45,087 nucleotides of DNA from Methylomonas koyamae (GTDB lineage Bacteria > Pseudomonadota > Gammaproteobacteria > Methylococcales > Methylomonadaceae). Both the position numbers and the translations under genes were made by a program. Below, one piece after another: positions 1 to 9,071 of this stretch. Below the pieces are notes generated by a model that made no database searches, was not told where the DNA came from, and saw nothing but the letters and a program-made list of their open reading frames with translations. Numbering within the stretch: position 1 is the first letter of the stretch; every line of letters begins with the position of its first letter. The DNA is taken from NCBI RefSeq assembly GCF_006483455.1, contig NZ_PPPU01000054.1, positions 1 to 45,087 of the forward strand, in the 5' to 3' direction.

Positions 1-117
1 CCTATTGGACATTTACGACGGGGGTGCAATAAGATGCAACCAGAACGGAGTGTAAATATGTTTCGGGAGCTCGCTGGTCATTCGATCCGGCTGCGGCGGG
101 GAAGTTATTCGCCGATT

Positions 118-546
118 ATGCAACTGGTCAAGAGCTTAGCCATTGTGGCGGTATTGGGTGGAAGTTCCGCAACCTTGGTTGGCTGTTCCGGCGAAGAGGG
201 GGCTGTTACGTCTGAAAAAGCCCGGTCTGAGAAAGCTAACGAAACAGCTCAACTGAAAAACGCGGGTTCAGGCGATGGTTCGGGCGAAAGACCGCTCCTC
301 CCCCCGTCGCCGTCGACACAGCCGACCGACATACCGAGTCGAAGTGAATTGAGGGTCTTGTCCGAGGAGGCCAAATCAATTGAGAATTCGGCTCAACGTG
401 ATATCGAGCGATTCGATAATAGCCTTGGCAATCAGCAGGAACGGAACGCGGTTCAAAACGAATTTAAAGCGATGTTGCCTGAGTATAAGGAAAAAATGTT
501 GCAAATCGGTAAGGCTAAGTTGGCGGAACAGGCCAAGACTCGTTAA
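118..546 (+). CDS. Small lipoprotein of unknown function
   Basis: Predicted 142-residue lipoprotein. The N-terminus has a basic residue, a hydrophobic stretch and a lipobox (TLVGC) with Cys23, so it should be lipidated and anchored in the envelope. The mature part is hydrophilic: an acidic/lysine-rich segment, a Pro/Ser-rich linker, then a charged, probably helical C-terminal half with many Glu, Lys and Gln. The frame is open further upstream to an ATG at 34, but the ATG at 118 puts the signal peptide exactly at the N-terminus, so I prefer it; no strong Shine-Dalgarno is visible. I recognise no family. It does not appear to be in an operon with the downstream malyl-CoA lyase, which has its own promoter 290 bases on. 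Confidence 0.6.
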   Translation: MQLVKSLAIVAVLGGSSATLVGCSGEEGAVTSEKARSEKANETAQLKNAGSGDGSGERPLLPPSPSTQPTDIPSRSELRVLSEEAKSIENSAQRDIERFDNSLGNQQERNAVQNEFKAMLPEYKEKMLQIGKAKLAEQAKTR

Positions 547-835
547 ATTCCTGGTTCCGCGGCCTTCCTTATTTTGCGTTGGCCATTGTTGCGGATTCCC
601 GATTTTTCTTCTGCGGCCGACAGAATGTGCGGCCTGTACACTTGTGATGTTTCTTGATTGTTCAAAACTATCTTATTCCTGCAAAACAACTTTCCATGCG
701 CCCTCCGCAGAAATCCAAATACGTCCAGTCAGTTTGTCGTTAGATTACGACGTTAAATTGAGACAAAATCCGTTTCATGATTAGGCTTCTAAAGCCAGGA
801 CTGAGTTTTCATGGCCGCGTAAGCGCCCGGAAACA
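547..835. other. Non-coding stretch upstream of mcl
   Basis: About 290 bases without a convincing gene. An open frame runs through it but begins inside the lipoprotein gene in another frame and has a Cys/Phe/Arg composition unlike a real protein. I see no hairpin terminator, repeat or RNA gene here. Confidence 0.5.
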
Positions 836-863
836 TTGACATTAACGGTCCCGAAAGTAAAAT
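836..863 (+). promoter_or_regulatory. Sigma-70 promoter of the mcl-mtkA-mtkB operon
   Basis: A perfect -35 box TTGACA (836-841), a 16-bp spacer, then TAAAAT (858-863), which matches the -10 consensus at 5 of 6 positions. Transcription would begin near 870, giving a leader of about 65 bases before the mcl start. This is the best sigma-70-type promoter I found in the window. Confidence 0.6.
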
Positions 864-935
864 GACCGGCTATTTTTAGCCAACTTGTCCCGGCTGATTC
901 GGCCGTACACTCTCAGACCCTTAGGAAAAGCATTC

Positions 936-1889
936 ATGAGCCACACTCTTTACCAAGCCAATGTTCAACGTGTACAACGTTGCGAACTGGCTGTGCCGGG
1001 TTCCAATCCGGATATGTTCGAAAAAGCCCTGAAAAGCGGTGTGGACTACATCTTTTTGGATCTGGAAGACGCGGTAGCGCCGGACGACAAATTGCAGGCG
1101 CGCAAAAACGTGATCCAGGCCATCAACGATCTGGACTGGGAAGGCCACGGCATCACGCTGTCGGTGCGGATCAACGGCCTCGATACCCAATATATGGTGC
1201 GCGACGTGGTCGATCTGGTCGAACAGGCCGGTAGCAAGATCAAAACCTTGCTGGTCCCGAAAGTCGGCGTTTACGGCGATGTCTACATGGTCGAAGCGAT
1301 GCTGAATCAATTGGAAATGCAGCAAGGGCTGAAAAACAAGATAGGCATCGAAGCCTTGATCGAAACCGCATTGGGCATGGCCAACGTCGAAGACATCGCC
1401 AAACAGGGCTCGATCGGCGGTCGGCTGGAGGCCTTGCATTTCGGTGTGGCCGATTATGCCGCCAGCAACCGGGCTCGCACCGTCAACATCGGCGGTTTGA
1501 ATCCGGATTACCCGGGCGACCAATGGCATTTCGCGATCAGCCGGATGACGGTGGCATGCCGTGCTTACGGTTTGCGGCCGATCGACGGCCCGTTCGGCGA
1601 TATCAAAGACCCGGAAGGTTACAAAGCCGGTGCCCGCCGTGCCGCCGCGCTGGGCTGCGAAGGCAAATGGGCGATTCACCCGTCGCAAATTGCCTTGGCC
1701 AATGAAGTCTTCACCCCGCCGCCGGCCGAAGTCGAAAAAGCCAAACGCATTCTGGAAGCTTTAAAGGAAGCCGCCGCCCAAGGCAAAGGCGCCGCCGCAC
1801 TGGACGGTCGCCTGATCGACGCCGCCTCCGAGCGCATGGCCAACAACATCGTGCGCATGGCCGAGGCGATCGCCGCGAAAAGCCAATAA
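936..1889 (+). CDS. mcl: Malyl-CoA lyase (serine cycle)
   Basis: 317-residue enzyme of the HpcH/HpaI aldolase / citrate lyase beta (CitE-like) family. It splits malyl-CoA into acetyl-CoA and glyoxylate, the last step of the serine cycle. The family motif FLDLEDAVAPDDK lies near residues 39-51, followed by SVRINGLDT with the conserved Arg, the LLVPKVG strand, and an IEALIETALG segment carrying the acidic residues that bind the metal; the C-terminal part has GKWAIHPSQI. The ATG at 936 is preceded by AGGAA at a normal distance; a frame extension to 885 lacks support. The assignment as malyl-CoA lyase rather than another CitE-like lyase rests on the two malate thiokinase genes directly downstream, which make its substrate. 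Known role: cytoplasmic one-carbon assimilation. Confidence 0.9.
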   Translation: MSHTLYQANVQRVQRCELAVPGSNPDMFEKALKSGVDYIFLDLEDAVAPDDKLQARKNVIQAINDLDWEGHGITLSVRINGLDTQYMVRDVVDLVEQAGSKIKTLLVPKVGVYGDVYMVEAMLNQLEMQQGLKNKIGIEALIETALGMANVEDIAKQGSIGGRLEALHFGVADYAASNRARTVNIGGLNPDYPGDQWHFAISRMTVACRAYGLRPIDGPFGDIKDPEGYKAGARRAAALGCEGKWAIHPSQIALANEVFTPPPAEVEKAKRILEALKEAAAQGKGAAALDGRLIDAASERMANNIVRMAEAIAAKSQ

Positions 1890-1896
1890 AAAAACA

Positions 1897-1993
1897 TGTA
1901 GGTTGGGTTAGCCGATAGGCGTAACCCAACACGACGGCTTTTAATGTTGGGTTACGCTTCGCTTTTATGCCCGAAGGGTAAACCCAACCTACA
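1897..1993. repeat. Palindromic MITE-like repeat inside the mcl-mtk operon
   Basis: A 97-bp element whose outer ends are inverted (TGTAGGTTGGGTT at 1897 and AACCCAACCTACA ending at 1993). It contains a second nested inverted repeat, GTAACCCAACA (1921-1931) against TGTTGGGTTAC (1945-1955). It would fold into a long imperfect hairpin. It occupies nearly the whole 128-base gap between mcl and mtkA and contains no gene. Repeats with this GTAGGTTGGGTTAG/GTAACCCAAC signature are, as far as I know, scattered between genes in many gammaproteobacteria and cyanobacteria. It is too short to encode a transposase. Confidence 0.75.
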
Positions 1994-2017
1994 TTTTCCA
2001 ATTCCACGAGAGAACCC

Positions 2018-3199
2018 ATGGACATTCATGAGTACCAAGCAAAACAATTGCTGTCCGAATACGGTGTAAAGATCGCCGACGGCGGCTTGGCCTACAGCCC
2101 GGAGGACGCCGTGCAACGCGCACGCGAAATCGGCGGCCATGTCTGGGTGGTCAAGGCCCAGATTCATTCCGGCGCCCGCGGCAAAGCCGGCGGCATCAAG
2201 GTCTGCAAAACCCACGAGGAAGTCAGCGACGCCGCCAATGCCTTGTTGGGTAAACGCCTAGTCACTCACCAAACCGGGCCGGCCGGCAAACAATGTTTGC
2301 GCCTGTACGTCGAAGCCGGCACCGACATCGCCAAAGAGTTGTATTTCAGCTTGCTGATCGACCGCGCTCACGAAAAAATCGTCATGGTCGGCTCGGCGCA
2401 AGGCGGTATGGAAATCGAAGAACTGGCCGAGACCAACCCCGATGCGATCAAAAAAATCCACATCGAGCCGGCGGTCGGCTTGCAGGATTTTCAGGCGCGG
2501 GAAATGGCGTTCGCGCTGGGCCTGGACGCCGACCAGGTGCCGCACGCGGTTAAACTGATTCAAGGCTGCTACCGCGCCATGCGCGACCTGGACGCCAACA
2601 TGGTCGAGATCAATCCGCTGGTCGTGACCGGACACGGCGACATCATCGCCCTGGACGCGAAAATGGGCTTCGACGACAACGCCTTGTTCCGCCGCCAAAA
2701 AATTTCCGAATTGCGCGACAAGACTCAGGAAGACCCGCGGGAAATGGCCGCGGCCGACCGCGGTTTGAGCTATGTCGGCCTGGACGGCGACATCGGCTGC
2801 ATGATCAACGGTGCGGGCCTGGCGATGGCGACGATGGACATGATCAAGCTGGCGGGCGGCGAGCCGGCCAACTTTTTGGACGTCGGCGGCGGCGCTTCGG
2901 CGGAACGGACCGAAAAAGCCTTCCGCATGGTATTGCAAGACAAAAACGTTAAAGCCATGCTGGTCAACATCTTCGCCGGTATCAACCGTTGCGACTGGAT
3001 TGCCGAAGGGGTGGTGCAGGCCGTGAAAAACATCGATATGAAAGTGCCGCTGGTGGTACGCCTGTCCGGTACCAACGTCGAGTTGGGCCGTAAAATCATC
3101 GAAGACAGCGGCTTACCGATCATCACTGCCGACACTTTGGCGGAAGCCGCCGAGAAGGCGGTTGCAGCCCGTAACCAAGTCGTCGCGGCCCTAGGATAA
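2018..3199 (+). CDS. mtkA: Malate--CoA ligase (malate thiokinase) beta subunit
   Basis: 393-residue ATP-grasp protein homologous to the succinyl-CoA synthetase beta subunit. With the product of the next gene it makes malyl-CoA from malate, CoA and ATP, feeding malyl-CoA lyase. Visible features: the family N-terminus [17 protein letters not shown], the nucleotide-binding segment [17 protein letters not shown] near residues 46-62, the metal-binding EINPLVVT and [12 protein letters not shown] in the middle, and the C-terminal CoA-ligase domain beginning near [13 protein letters not shown] with the glycine-rich FLDVGGGAS loop. By sequence alone it could be sucC; the neighbouring mcl and the absence of TCA-cycle genes make malate thiokinase the better call. 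A GAGAGAA ribosome site precedes the ATG, just downstream of the palindromic repeat. Confidence 0.9.
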   Translation: MDIHEYQAKQLLSEYGVKIADGGLAYSPEDAVQRAREIGGHVWVVKAQIHSGARGKAGGIKVCKTHEEVSDAANALLGKRLVTHQTGPAGKQCLRLYVEAGTDIAKELYFSLLIDRAHEKIVMVGSAQGGMEIEELAETNPDAIKKIHIEPAVGLQDFQAREMAFALGLDADQVPHAVKLIQGCYRAMRDLDANMVEINPLVVTGHGDIIALDAKMGFDDNALFRRQKISELRDKTQEDPREMAAADRGLSYVGLDGDIGCMINGAGLAMATMDMIKLAGGEPANFLDVGGGASAERTEKAFRMVLQDKNVKAMLVNIFAGINRCDWIAEGVVQAVKNIDMKVPLVVRLSGTNVELGRKIIEDSGLPIITADTLAEAAEKAVAARNQVVAALG

Positions 3200-3208
3200 G
3201 GAAACAAC

Positions 3209-4096
3209 ATGGCAATTTTTATCGATAAATCCACTCGTATCATCGTCCAGGGCTTTACCGGCAAGATCGGTACCTTTCACGCTCAGGACATGATCAACTA
3301 CGGTTCCAACGTGGTCGGCGGCATTACCCCCGGCAAAGGCGGCCAGAAACATCTGGACCGGCCGGTATTCAATACCGTCAAGGAAGCCGTCGACCAAGCC
3401 GGCGCCGAAGCCAGCATCGTCTTCGTGCCGCCGGCTTACGCGGCCGATTCGATCATGGAAGCGGCCGAAGCCGGGATTAAATACTGCGTCGCGATCACCG
3501 ACGGCATCCCGACCCAGGATATGATGAAAGTCAAAATCTTCCTGAGCCGGTTTCCGAAAGAAAAGCGCATGGTGCTGACCGGTCCTAACTGCGCCGGCAC
3601 CATCAGCCCCGGCAAGTCGATGCTGGGCATTATGCCGGGCCACATCTACATGCCGGGCAACGTCGGCATCGTCGGCCGGTCCGGTACCTTGGGTTACGAG
3701 GCTGCCGACCAAATGAAGCGGCTGGGCATCGGCGTGTCGACCTCGGTCGGTATCGGCGGCGACCCGATCAACGGCAGCTCGCATCGCGACATTTTCGAGC
3801 GTTTCGAGCAGGACCCGGAAACCAAAGTGGTCATGATGATCGGCGAGATCGGCGGACCGCAGGAAGTCGAAGCCGGCGTGTTTGCCAAGGAAAATATGAG
3901 CAAACCGGTGGTAGCCTACATTGCCGGTTTGACCGCGCCCAAAGGCCGGCGCATGGGTCATGCCGGCGCGATCATTTCGGCGTCCGGCGAATCGGCGGCG
4001 GAAAAAGTCGAAATGTTGCAAGAACTCGGCGTCACCATCGCGCCGACGCCGGCCGCGATGGGCGAAACCGTGGCCAGAGTACTGGCCAAGCTCTAG
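3209..4096 (+). CDS. mtkB: Malate--CoA ligase (malate thiokinase) alpha subunit
   Basis: 295-residue partner of mtkA, homologous to the succinyl-CoA synthetase alpha subunit. It carries the CoA-binding Rossmann domain (IIVQGFTGKIGTFHAQ near residues 11-26, GGITPGKGG) and the phosphorylated histidine, His251, in the motif MGHAGAIIS. LTGPNCAGTISPG and GIVGRSGTLGYEA are the other family blocks. The length is normal for the family. It begins nine bases after mtkA with an AAGGAAA ribosome site, so the two subunits are surely cotranscribed. A strong terminator follows 26 bases after the stop, which closes the operon. Confidence 0.9.
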   Translation: MAIFIDKSTRIIVQGFTGKIGTFHAQDMINYGSNVVGGITPGKGGQKHLDRPVFNTVKEAVDQAGAEASIVFVPPAYAADSIMEAAEAGIKYCVAITDGIPTQDMMKVKIFLSRFPKEKRMVLTGPNCAGTISPGKSMLGIMPGHIYMPGNVGIVGRSGTLGYEAADQMKRLGIGVSTSVGIGGDPINGSSHRDIFERFEQDPETKVVMMIGEIGGPQEVEAGVFAKENMSKPVVAYIAGLTAPKGRRMGHAGAIISASGESAAEKVEMLQELGVTIAPTPAAMGETVARVLAKL

Positions 4097-4122
4097 GCCG
4101 AGCAGTCCGGCACTTACCAGAG

Positions 4123-4148
4123 AAAGCCCGCTAAGCGGGCTTTTTTTT
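4123..4148 (+). terminator. Rho-independent terminator of the mcl-mtk operon
   Basis: Stem GCCCGC (4126-4131), loop TAA, stem GCGGGC (4135-4140), flanked by AAA and followed by eight T. A classic intrinsic terminator just after mtkB. The next gene begins 76 bases on. Confidence 0.9.
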
Positions 4149-4223
4149 GTCCTGCGCGTTATCCCGGCTTCATCCCGCGGCGGCAAGCTGTTACCATCGT
4201 TAGTTTTTGTTTTCCGTCGCATC

Positions 4224-7200
4224 ATGCAATCCGCACGTTTAGTAGAGCGCCTCAAAGCTTACCAATCGCTGACCGCCGACCAGCAGACCGTCATGAAGCT
4301 GCTGGCCCTGTATTACGGTTACAGTTCACCGACCAATCTGGCCAAATGTTTGGCCGCCTTGGGCATCAAGGAAGCCGGTAAAGCATTGAAGTCCGATGTC
4401 GTCAAAAGCCGCCTGAAGCCGCTATTGAAATTGGGGCTGATCGACGAAAACGCCAAATCCGGCGGTAGCCGTTGTTGCCGGACCTTGGTGGAAGTCATCG
4501 CCAGGCAAATGGTCGATGCCGGCGAATTCAAACGCTATGCGTCGGCCGTGTTGGCGGCCAATCCGCCCGGTATTGGCTACTACCGTTACGGCAGCGTCGA
4601 GGATTGTATCCGCGATGCCCGGTTGCAGTTTTACCGCGGCGACTATCGCAAGGTTGACGAATGCCTGGAAAGCGGCGAGCGCTATCTGGGCAAGTTGCCG
4701 CCGGCCAATGAGTTGTATCTGTCCTGGTTTTTGAATCCGCTGGATAGCGCCTGGTTCAGCAAAAACCATCCGCAATTGTTGGTCGGCTTGGCCGCTTACG
4801 CCGGAATGCATCAGCTGCTGTACCTTTATGCCGATCCGAAACTCGACGAATTGCTGGCGAGTTTGATGTTCGCCGATAACGGCGAAGGCCTCGGGTTTCT
4901 GAATCGGATCGGTCTGGAGTTGCAATTGCTGCGCGGCGACTGGGAAACGGTGGCGACTCGGACTTGCGGCGCCGCCGATCCCGAATTGCAGGCGCTGGCC
5001 GCGGCGTTGGCTTTTCTGCGCGGCGACTATGCCGAAGCCGTCAAACTCTACGATGCCGCGCTGGCGGCGCAGCGCAAGCTGGCCGGTCAGCGCAACGCCT
5101 ACTTCTACGGTCTGGCCGGCGTGTTTTATCCATTGGCGATTCTGAAGCACAACGATGCCAAACAGCGCGCCAAGCTGGGTACGCTGCTGAACCAAGCGAT
5201 CAAGGGCGACGGTTACTGGATCGGCGTTTACCACGATCTGGCCTTGTTCAATCGTTTCCTGCAAGGCGAACTGCAGCTGCGCAGCCAATTGCTGGCGCCC
5301 GAGCCACCCTACAAAATCGGCGACGGTTATCGCGACAGCGGGTTACCGGAGACCTTACACACGCCGCCGCTGCTATTGCCCCTGATGTCGCTGCTGGTCA
5401 AGTTTTGGGTCAAAGCCGACCATTTCCAACGAGTCGATCCGCTGACCCAGAAACTATACCGGCACCTGCAGGATAACGGCTACCGCTGGCCGGCCGCCGA
5501 GTTGGCAACCGTGTTCAAAGTCATCGAGCCGCCGCGTTCCAAGCAATGGGATAGCGAATTTTTGCAAGGCCGTCCGGCTTTGAGAGATCTGTTCGCCAGT
5601 CGTGCCGATTGGGAAGTGGCGCTGGATGCGCTGGCGAATCTCCCGGTGGCCGATAAAAAAACTGCCAGTGCGCCCGCCGTGGACAAACCGACCCGATTGG
5701 TCTGGCTGTTGGCTTACGACGAGCAAGGTCATCGGGTGCGGATCGAGCCGCGCGAACAAAAGTTGCAAGCCAAGGGTGGTTGGAGCAAGGGCCGGGCGGT
5801 GGCCTTGAAGCGGCTGGCGCAGGAAACCGACCAGTTCGATTATTTGACCGAACAGGACTTGAAACTGTGCTCCCACATCAAGGAATACCGGGATAGCGGC
5901 TGGTACGGTGGTACCACGTTCTTCGATTTCGACAGCGGTATGCCGCAAGCCTTGATCGGCCACCCGCTATTGTTTTGGGCCGATACGCCGGACGCTAAAG
6001 TGGAAGTCTTGAAAGGCGATGCCGAGTTGCGGGTCAAGAAACTGGACGGCGGCGGCAAAATCAAGATCACGCTGGAACCGCAACCCGGTTACGAGCAGAA
6101 ATTTCATGTCGGCAAGGAAACCCCGACCCGATTGCGGGTGATCGAATTCAGCGCCGAGCACCATAAAATTCATGGCGTCCTTGGCCCAAACGGCCTCGAA
6201 GCACCGGCATCGGCGCAAGAACGGGTATTGCAGGCCCTGACGGCGATTTCCGGCGTGTTGACCGTACATTCCGATATCGGCGGCAGCTCCGCCAACGCCG
6301 AGCAGGTTGCCGCCGACAGTACGCCGCGGGTGCATCTCCTGCCGCTGGGTGAAGGCTTGCGGGTGGCGGTTTTGATTCGGCCCTTGGCCGACGGCGGCGC
6401 CTACTACCGTCCGGGCCACGGCGGCGAGAGCGTGCTGGCCGAGCTGGACGGCCGCCCGGTGCAGGCCGTGCGCGATTTGGCCTTGGAAAAGCGGCGCGCA
6501 GCCGACCTGTTGCAAGCTTGTCCGGTGCTGAGCATGGCCGAACAAGACGCTGCCGGCGAATATTTGTTGGAGCAGGTCGAACAGTGCCTGGAATTATTGC
6601 TGCAATTGCAGGGGTTGAACGAAGGGGTGGCGATTCTGGAGTGGCCGGAAGGCGTCAAATTCAAGCTGCTCGGACAGACGGTGGGCACCGGGTTGAGCGT
6701 GCAAGTCAGACGCGATAACGACTGGTTCAGCGTCCAGGGCGAATTGCGGGTCGACGACAATACCGTAGTCGAAATCCGCCAATTGCTGGGTTTGTTGGAC
6801 GAGCGCCAGGGCCGCTTCCTCAAATTGAAAGACGGCCAGTTTTTTGCGTTGACCGAAGAATTCCGCCGCCGGCTGGAAGATCTTAGAGCATACGCGGATC
6901 TGAGCGGTAAGAAAGTCCGGCTCAATCCGCTGGCGGCATTGACGCTGGAAGACTGGCAGGACGAGGCTGGATTTCAGGCCGACCAGCATTGGCAGAACCA
7001 GTTGCAACGGCTGAAAGACTCGCGCGACTACCAGCCGCAACTGCCGTCGACCTTCCAGGCCGAGCTGCGCGACTACCAGACCGCCGGCTTTCGCTGGCTG
7101 GCGCGGCTGGCGCATTGGGGCGTCGGCGCCTGTCTGGCCGACGACATGGGCCTGGGCAAGACCGTGCAGGGCTTGGCCTTGTTGTTGGCGCGGGCGCCGG

Positions 7201-8444
7201 ACGGGCCCAGCCTGATCGTCGCGCCGACTTCGGTTTGCATGAATTGGGAAAACGAGGCGCGCCGCTTTGCGCCGACCTTGAACCCGCAAATCCTGGCCGG
7301 CGGCGACCGCCAGGGTGTGATAGAAAGCCTGGGGCCTTACGATCTGCTGATTTGCAGTTACGGCTTGCTGCAGCAGGAAACCGTGGCCGAGATACTGGCC
7401 CAGATCCGGTTCCGGACCGTGATTCTGGACGAGGCGCAATGGATCAAAAACATCGCCACCCGCCGCTCGCAAGGCGCGATGAATTTGCAGGCCGATTTCA
7501 AAATGATCATGACCGGCACCCCGTTGGAAAACCATTTGGGCGAATTGTGGAACTTGTTCCGTTTCATCAACCCCGGCTTGTTGGGCTCGCTGGAACAATT
7601 CAACCGCCAATTCGCCGGGCCGATCGAGCGTGATGCCAACCCCGAGGCCCGCTACCGGTTGAAGAAACTGATCCAGCCTTTCATCCTGCGCCGCACCAAA
7701 ACCCAGGTGTTGCAGGAATTGCCGCCGCGGACCGAGATACCGGTTTACGTCGAACTCAGCGCGGAAGAAATGGCGTTTTACGAAGCGCTACGCCGGCAAA
7801 CGCTGGAAGCCTTGGCCACTGCCGAGACGCCGGCCGGGCAAAAACAATTGCAGATTCTGGCCGCAATCAGCAAGCTGCGGCGCAGTTGCTGCAATACCCG
7901 CCTGGTCAATTCCGGGGTGGCTTTGCCCAGCAGTAAATTGGCGGCCTTCGGCGATATTGTCGACGAATTGCTGGAGAACAAGCACAAAGCGCTGGTGTTC
8001 AGCCAGTTCGTCGACCATCTGCAATTGATCAAGGAATACGTCGAGCAGCGCGGCATCGCTTACCAATATCTGGACGGCAGCACCCCGGCCAAAGAACGCC
8101 AGCAACGGGTGGATGCCTTTCAGCGCGGCAACGGTGAATTGTTTTTGATCAGTCTGAAAGCCGGCGGCGTGGGGTTAAACCTGACCGCCGCCGACTACGT
8201 GATCCACATGGACCCGTGGTGGAACCCGGCCGTGGAAGACCAGGCTTCCGACCGCGCCCACCGCATGGGCCAGCAGCGGCCGGTGACGATCTACCGGATG
8301 ATTGCCAAGCAGACCATCGAGGAAAAAATCGTCGCCTTGCATAGCCACAAACGCGATCTGGCCGATAGCCTGCTGGACGGCGCCGACGTCAGTGGCAAAG
8401 TCTCGGCGGACGAATTGCTGAGTTTGATGAAAGGGGACGCTTAA
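4224..8444 (+). CDS. Large SNF2-family DEAD/DEAH-box helicase
   Basis: 1406-residue protein with an SNF2/RapA-type ATPase motor at its C-terminal end. The Walker A motif is DDMGLGKT (residues 973-980), the Walker B box is DEAQ (1069-1072), and the second RecA domain has VFSQFVDHL, YQYLDGST, the WWNPAVEDQASDRAHRMGQ block and a TIEEK tail. The first ~950 residues show no motif I can name with certainty: residues ~20-100 look like a winged-helix-type segment, and residues ~130-400 are helical and repeat-like, possibly TPR. Proteins of this design are often annotated HepA-like and are thought to remodel protein-DNA or RNA polymerase complexes; the actual target here is unknown. The ATG at 4224 lies after the mtk terminator; the upstream extension overlaps mtkB and is spurious. 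It is a single gene ending in a hairpin terminator. Confidence 0.85.
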   Translation: MQSARLVERLKAYQSLTADQQTVMKLLALYYGYSSPTNLAKCLAALGIKEAGKALKSDVVKSRLKPLLKLGLIDENAKSGGSRCCRTLVEVIARQMVDAGEFKRYASAVLAANPPGIGYYRYGSVEDCIRDARLQFYRGDYRKVDECLESGERYLGKLPPANELYLSWFLNPLDSAWFSKNHPQLLVGLAAYAGMHQLLYLYADPKLDELLASLMFADNGEGLGFLNRIGLELQLLRGDWETVATRTCGAADPELQALAAALAFLRGDYAEAVKLYDAALAAQRKLAGQRNAYFYGLAGVFYPLAILKHNDAKQRAKLGTLLNQAIKGDGYWIGVYHDLALFNRFLQGELQLRSQLLAPEPPYKIGDGYRDSGLPETLHTPPLLLPLMSLLVKFWVKADHFQRVDPLTQKLYRHLQDNGYRWPAAELATVFKVIEPPRSKQWDSEFLQGRPALRDLFASRADWEVALDALANLPVADKKTASAPAVDKPTRLVWLLAYDEQGHRVRIEPREQKLQAKGGWSKGRAVALKRLAQETDQFDYLTEQDLKLCSHIKEYRDSGWYGGTTFFDFDSGMPQALIGHPLLFWADTPDAKVEVLKGDAELRVKKLDGGGKIKITLEPQPGYEQKFHVGKETPTRLRVIEFSAEHHKIHGVLGPNGLEAPASAQERVLQALTAISGVLTVHSDIGGSSANAEQVAADSTPRVHLLPLGEGLRVAVLIRPLADGGAYYRPGHGGESVLAELDGRPVQAVRDLALEKRRAADLLQACPVLSMAEQDAAGEYLLEQVEQCLELLLQLQGLNEGVAILEWPEGVKFKLLGQTVGTGLSVQVRRDNDWFSVQGELRVDDNTVVEIRQLLGLLDERQGRFLKLKDGQFFALTEEFRRRLEDLRAYADLSGKKVRLNPLAALTLEDWQDEAGFQADQHWQNQLQRLKDSRDYQPQLPSTFQAELRDYQTAGFRWLARLAHWGVGACLADDMGLGKTVQGLALLLARAPDGPSLIVAPTSVCMNWENEARRFAPTLNPQILAGGDRQGVIESLGPYDLLICSYGLLQQETVAEILAQIRFRTVILDEAQWIKNIATRRSQGAMNLQADFKMIMTGTPLENHLGELWNLFRFINPGLLGSLEQFNRQFAGPIERDANPEARYRLKKLIQPFILRRTKTQVLQELPPRTEIPVYVELSAEEMAFYEALRRQTLEALATAETPAGQKQLQILAAISKLRRSCCNTRLVNSGVALPSSKLAAFGDIVDELLENKHKALVFSQFVDHLQLIKEYVEQRGIAYQYLDGSTPAKERQQRVDAFQRGNGELFLISLKAGGVGLNLTAADYVIHMDPWWNPAVEDQASDRAHRMGQQRPVTIYRMIAKQTIEEKIVALHSHKRDLADSLLDGADVSGKVSADELLSLMKGDA

Positions 8445-8447
8445 CGC

Positions 8448-8473
8448 GAAAATCCGGCCGCAGCCGGATTTTC
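8448..8473. terminator. Bidirectional terminator between convergent genes
   Basis: Perfect 11-bp stem GAAAATCCGGC (8448-8458) and GCCGGATTTTC (8463-8473) with a CGCA loop. The A-rich left edge and T-rich right edge let it work on both strands. It lies between the stop of the helicase gene and the stop of the convergent small gene. Confidence 0.75.
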
Positions 8474-8480
8474 CGAACGC

Positions 8481-8798
8481 TCATGGTTGGCGTAGATTGT
8501 GTTTTTTGCGGGCGATGTTGCGGCTGGCCTTGTTTTGCTGGTGATTCAGCCGGGCCCGCTCCGCCGGCGTCACGACGCCGTCGGCCTGAGCCGCGTTTTC
8601 CTGGCGTTCGATCCGCATCTGTTGGTGCTCCAGGCGGTTGGCTTCGCGCCGGGTCAACTCGCCGGACTCGATGCCTTGCTCGATACGTTGTTCCTGGATT
8701 TCCTGGCGGCGGTCGACGCGCGGCATATCGACCCCGGCCCAGGCGGTTTGGCAAAGCGCCATAGCGGCCAGCAGGCCGGCTTTAGTAAAGTTGTTCAT
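8481..8798 (-). CDS. Small periplasmic Gln/Arg-rich protein
   Basis: 105-residue exported protein. The first ~21 residues form a signal peptide ending in TAWA, so the mature protein should be periplasmic. The rest is highly charged and helical, with repeated RQ/EQ/RE patterns (VDRRQEIQEQRIEQGIESG, LTRREANRLEHQQ) and a conserved-looking ADGVVTPAERARLNHQQNKAS segment that resembles half an EF-hand-like helical repeat. I have seen similar small proteins annotated only as hypothetical in proteobacteria, so I give no function. A GAGGCG ribosome site precedes the ATG. It is convergent with the helicase gene and shares its terminator. Confidence 0.75.
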   Translation of the reverse strand: MNNFTKAGLLAAMALCQTAWAGVDMPRVDRRQEIQEQRIEQGIESGELTRREANRLEHQQMRIERQENAAQADGVVTPAERARLNHQQNKASRNIARKKHNLRQP

Positions 8799-9034
8799 GT
8801 TCGCCTCTTCGAAAATAGGTTTGTCCCACCGCCGCTGATGCCGCAGGGTGGCTGTCCGGCGCGTTAGAGATACTGCACCGGTATCCGCATTTTAGCCGGA
8901 TTTATTAACCCCGCCTTAACCCGCCGCCGCCGCAAACCGCCGGCAATTGTAGCCTGCCGAATTAACAGTTTTCGCTAAACCGTTGAGTTAAAAAAACAAG
9001 TACGAAAGTAGCGAATCACCAGTAAAAAAATCCG
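8799..9034. other. Non-coding stretch between divergent genes
   Basis: Region between the small periplasmic gene (reading left) and the nrdJ promoter. The right half is AT-rich with A-runs. I see no gene, hairpin or cobalamin riboswitch in it. Confidence 0.4.
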
Positions 9035-9062
9035 TGGTCAACACAATATATTGTGCTAGTAT
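9035..9062 (+). promoter_or_regulatory. Promoter of the nrdJ operon
   Basis: A -35-like TGGTCA (9035-9040), a 16-bp spacer and an extended -10 TGC-TAGTAT (9054-9062). The spacer is exactly the first NrdR box, so a bound repressor would cover the RNA polymerase contacts. The match to sigma-70 is moderate on its own; the overlap with the operators strengthens it. Confidence 0.45.
9041..9056 (+). promoter_or_regulatory. NrdR box 1
   Basis: ACACAATATATTGTGC, a near-perfect palindrome that fits the known NrdR operator consensus (acaCwAtATaTwGtgt). NrdR represses ribonucleotide reductase genes when dATP/ATP is bound. A second box begins 31 bases downstream. Confidence 0.75.
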
Positions 9063-9071
9063 TTTTACAAA

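Noticed and set aside
380..784. Open frame overlapping the first lipoprotein gene
   Set aside because: It begins inside the better-supported lipoprotein gene in another frame, has an odd composition and no ribosome site.
3191..4255. Long frame antisense to mtkB
   Set aside because: Shadow of a GC-rich coding gene; His/Asp/Arg-rich translation typical of antisense frames.
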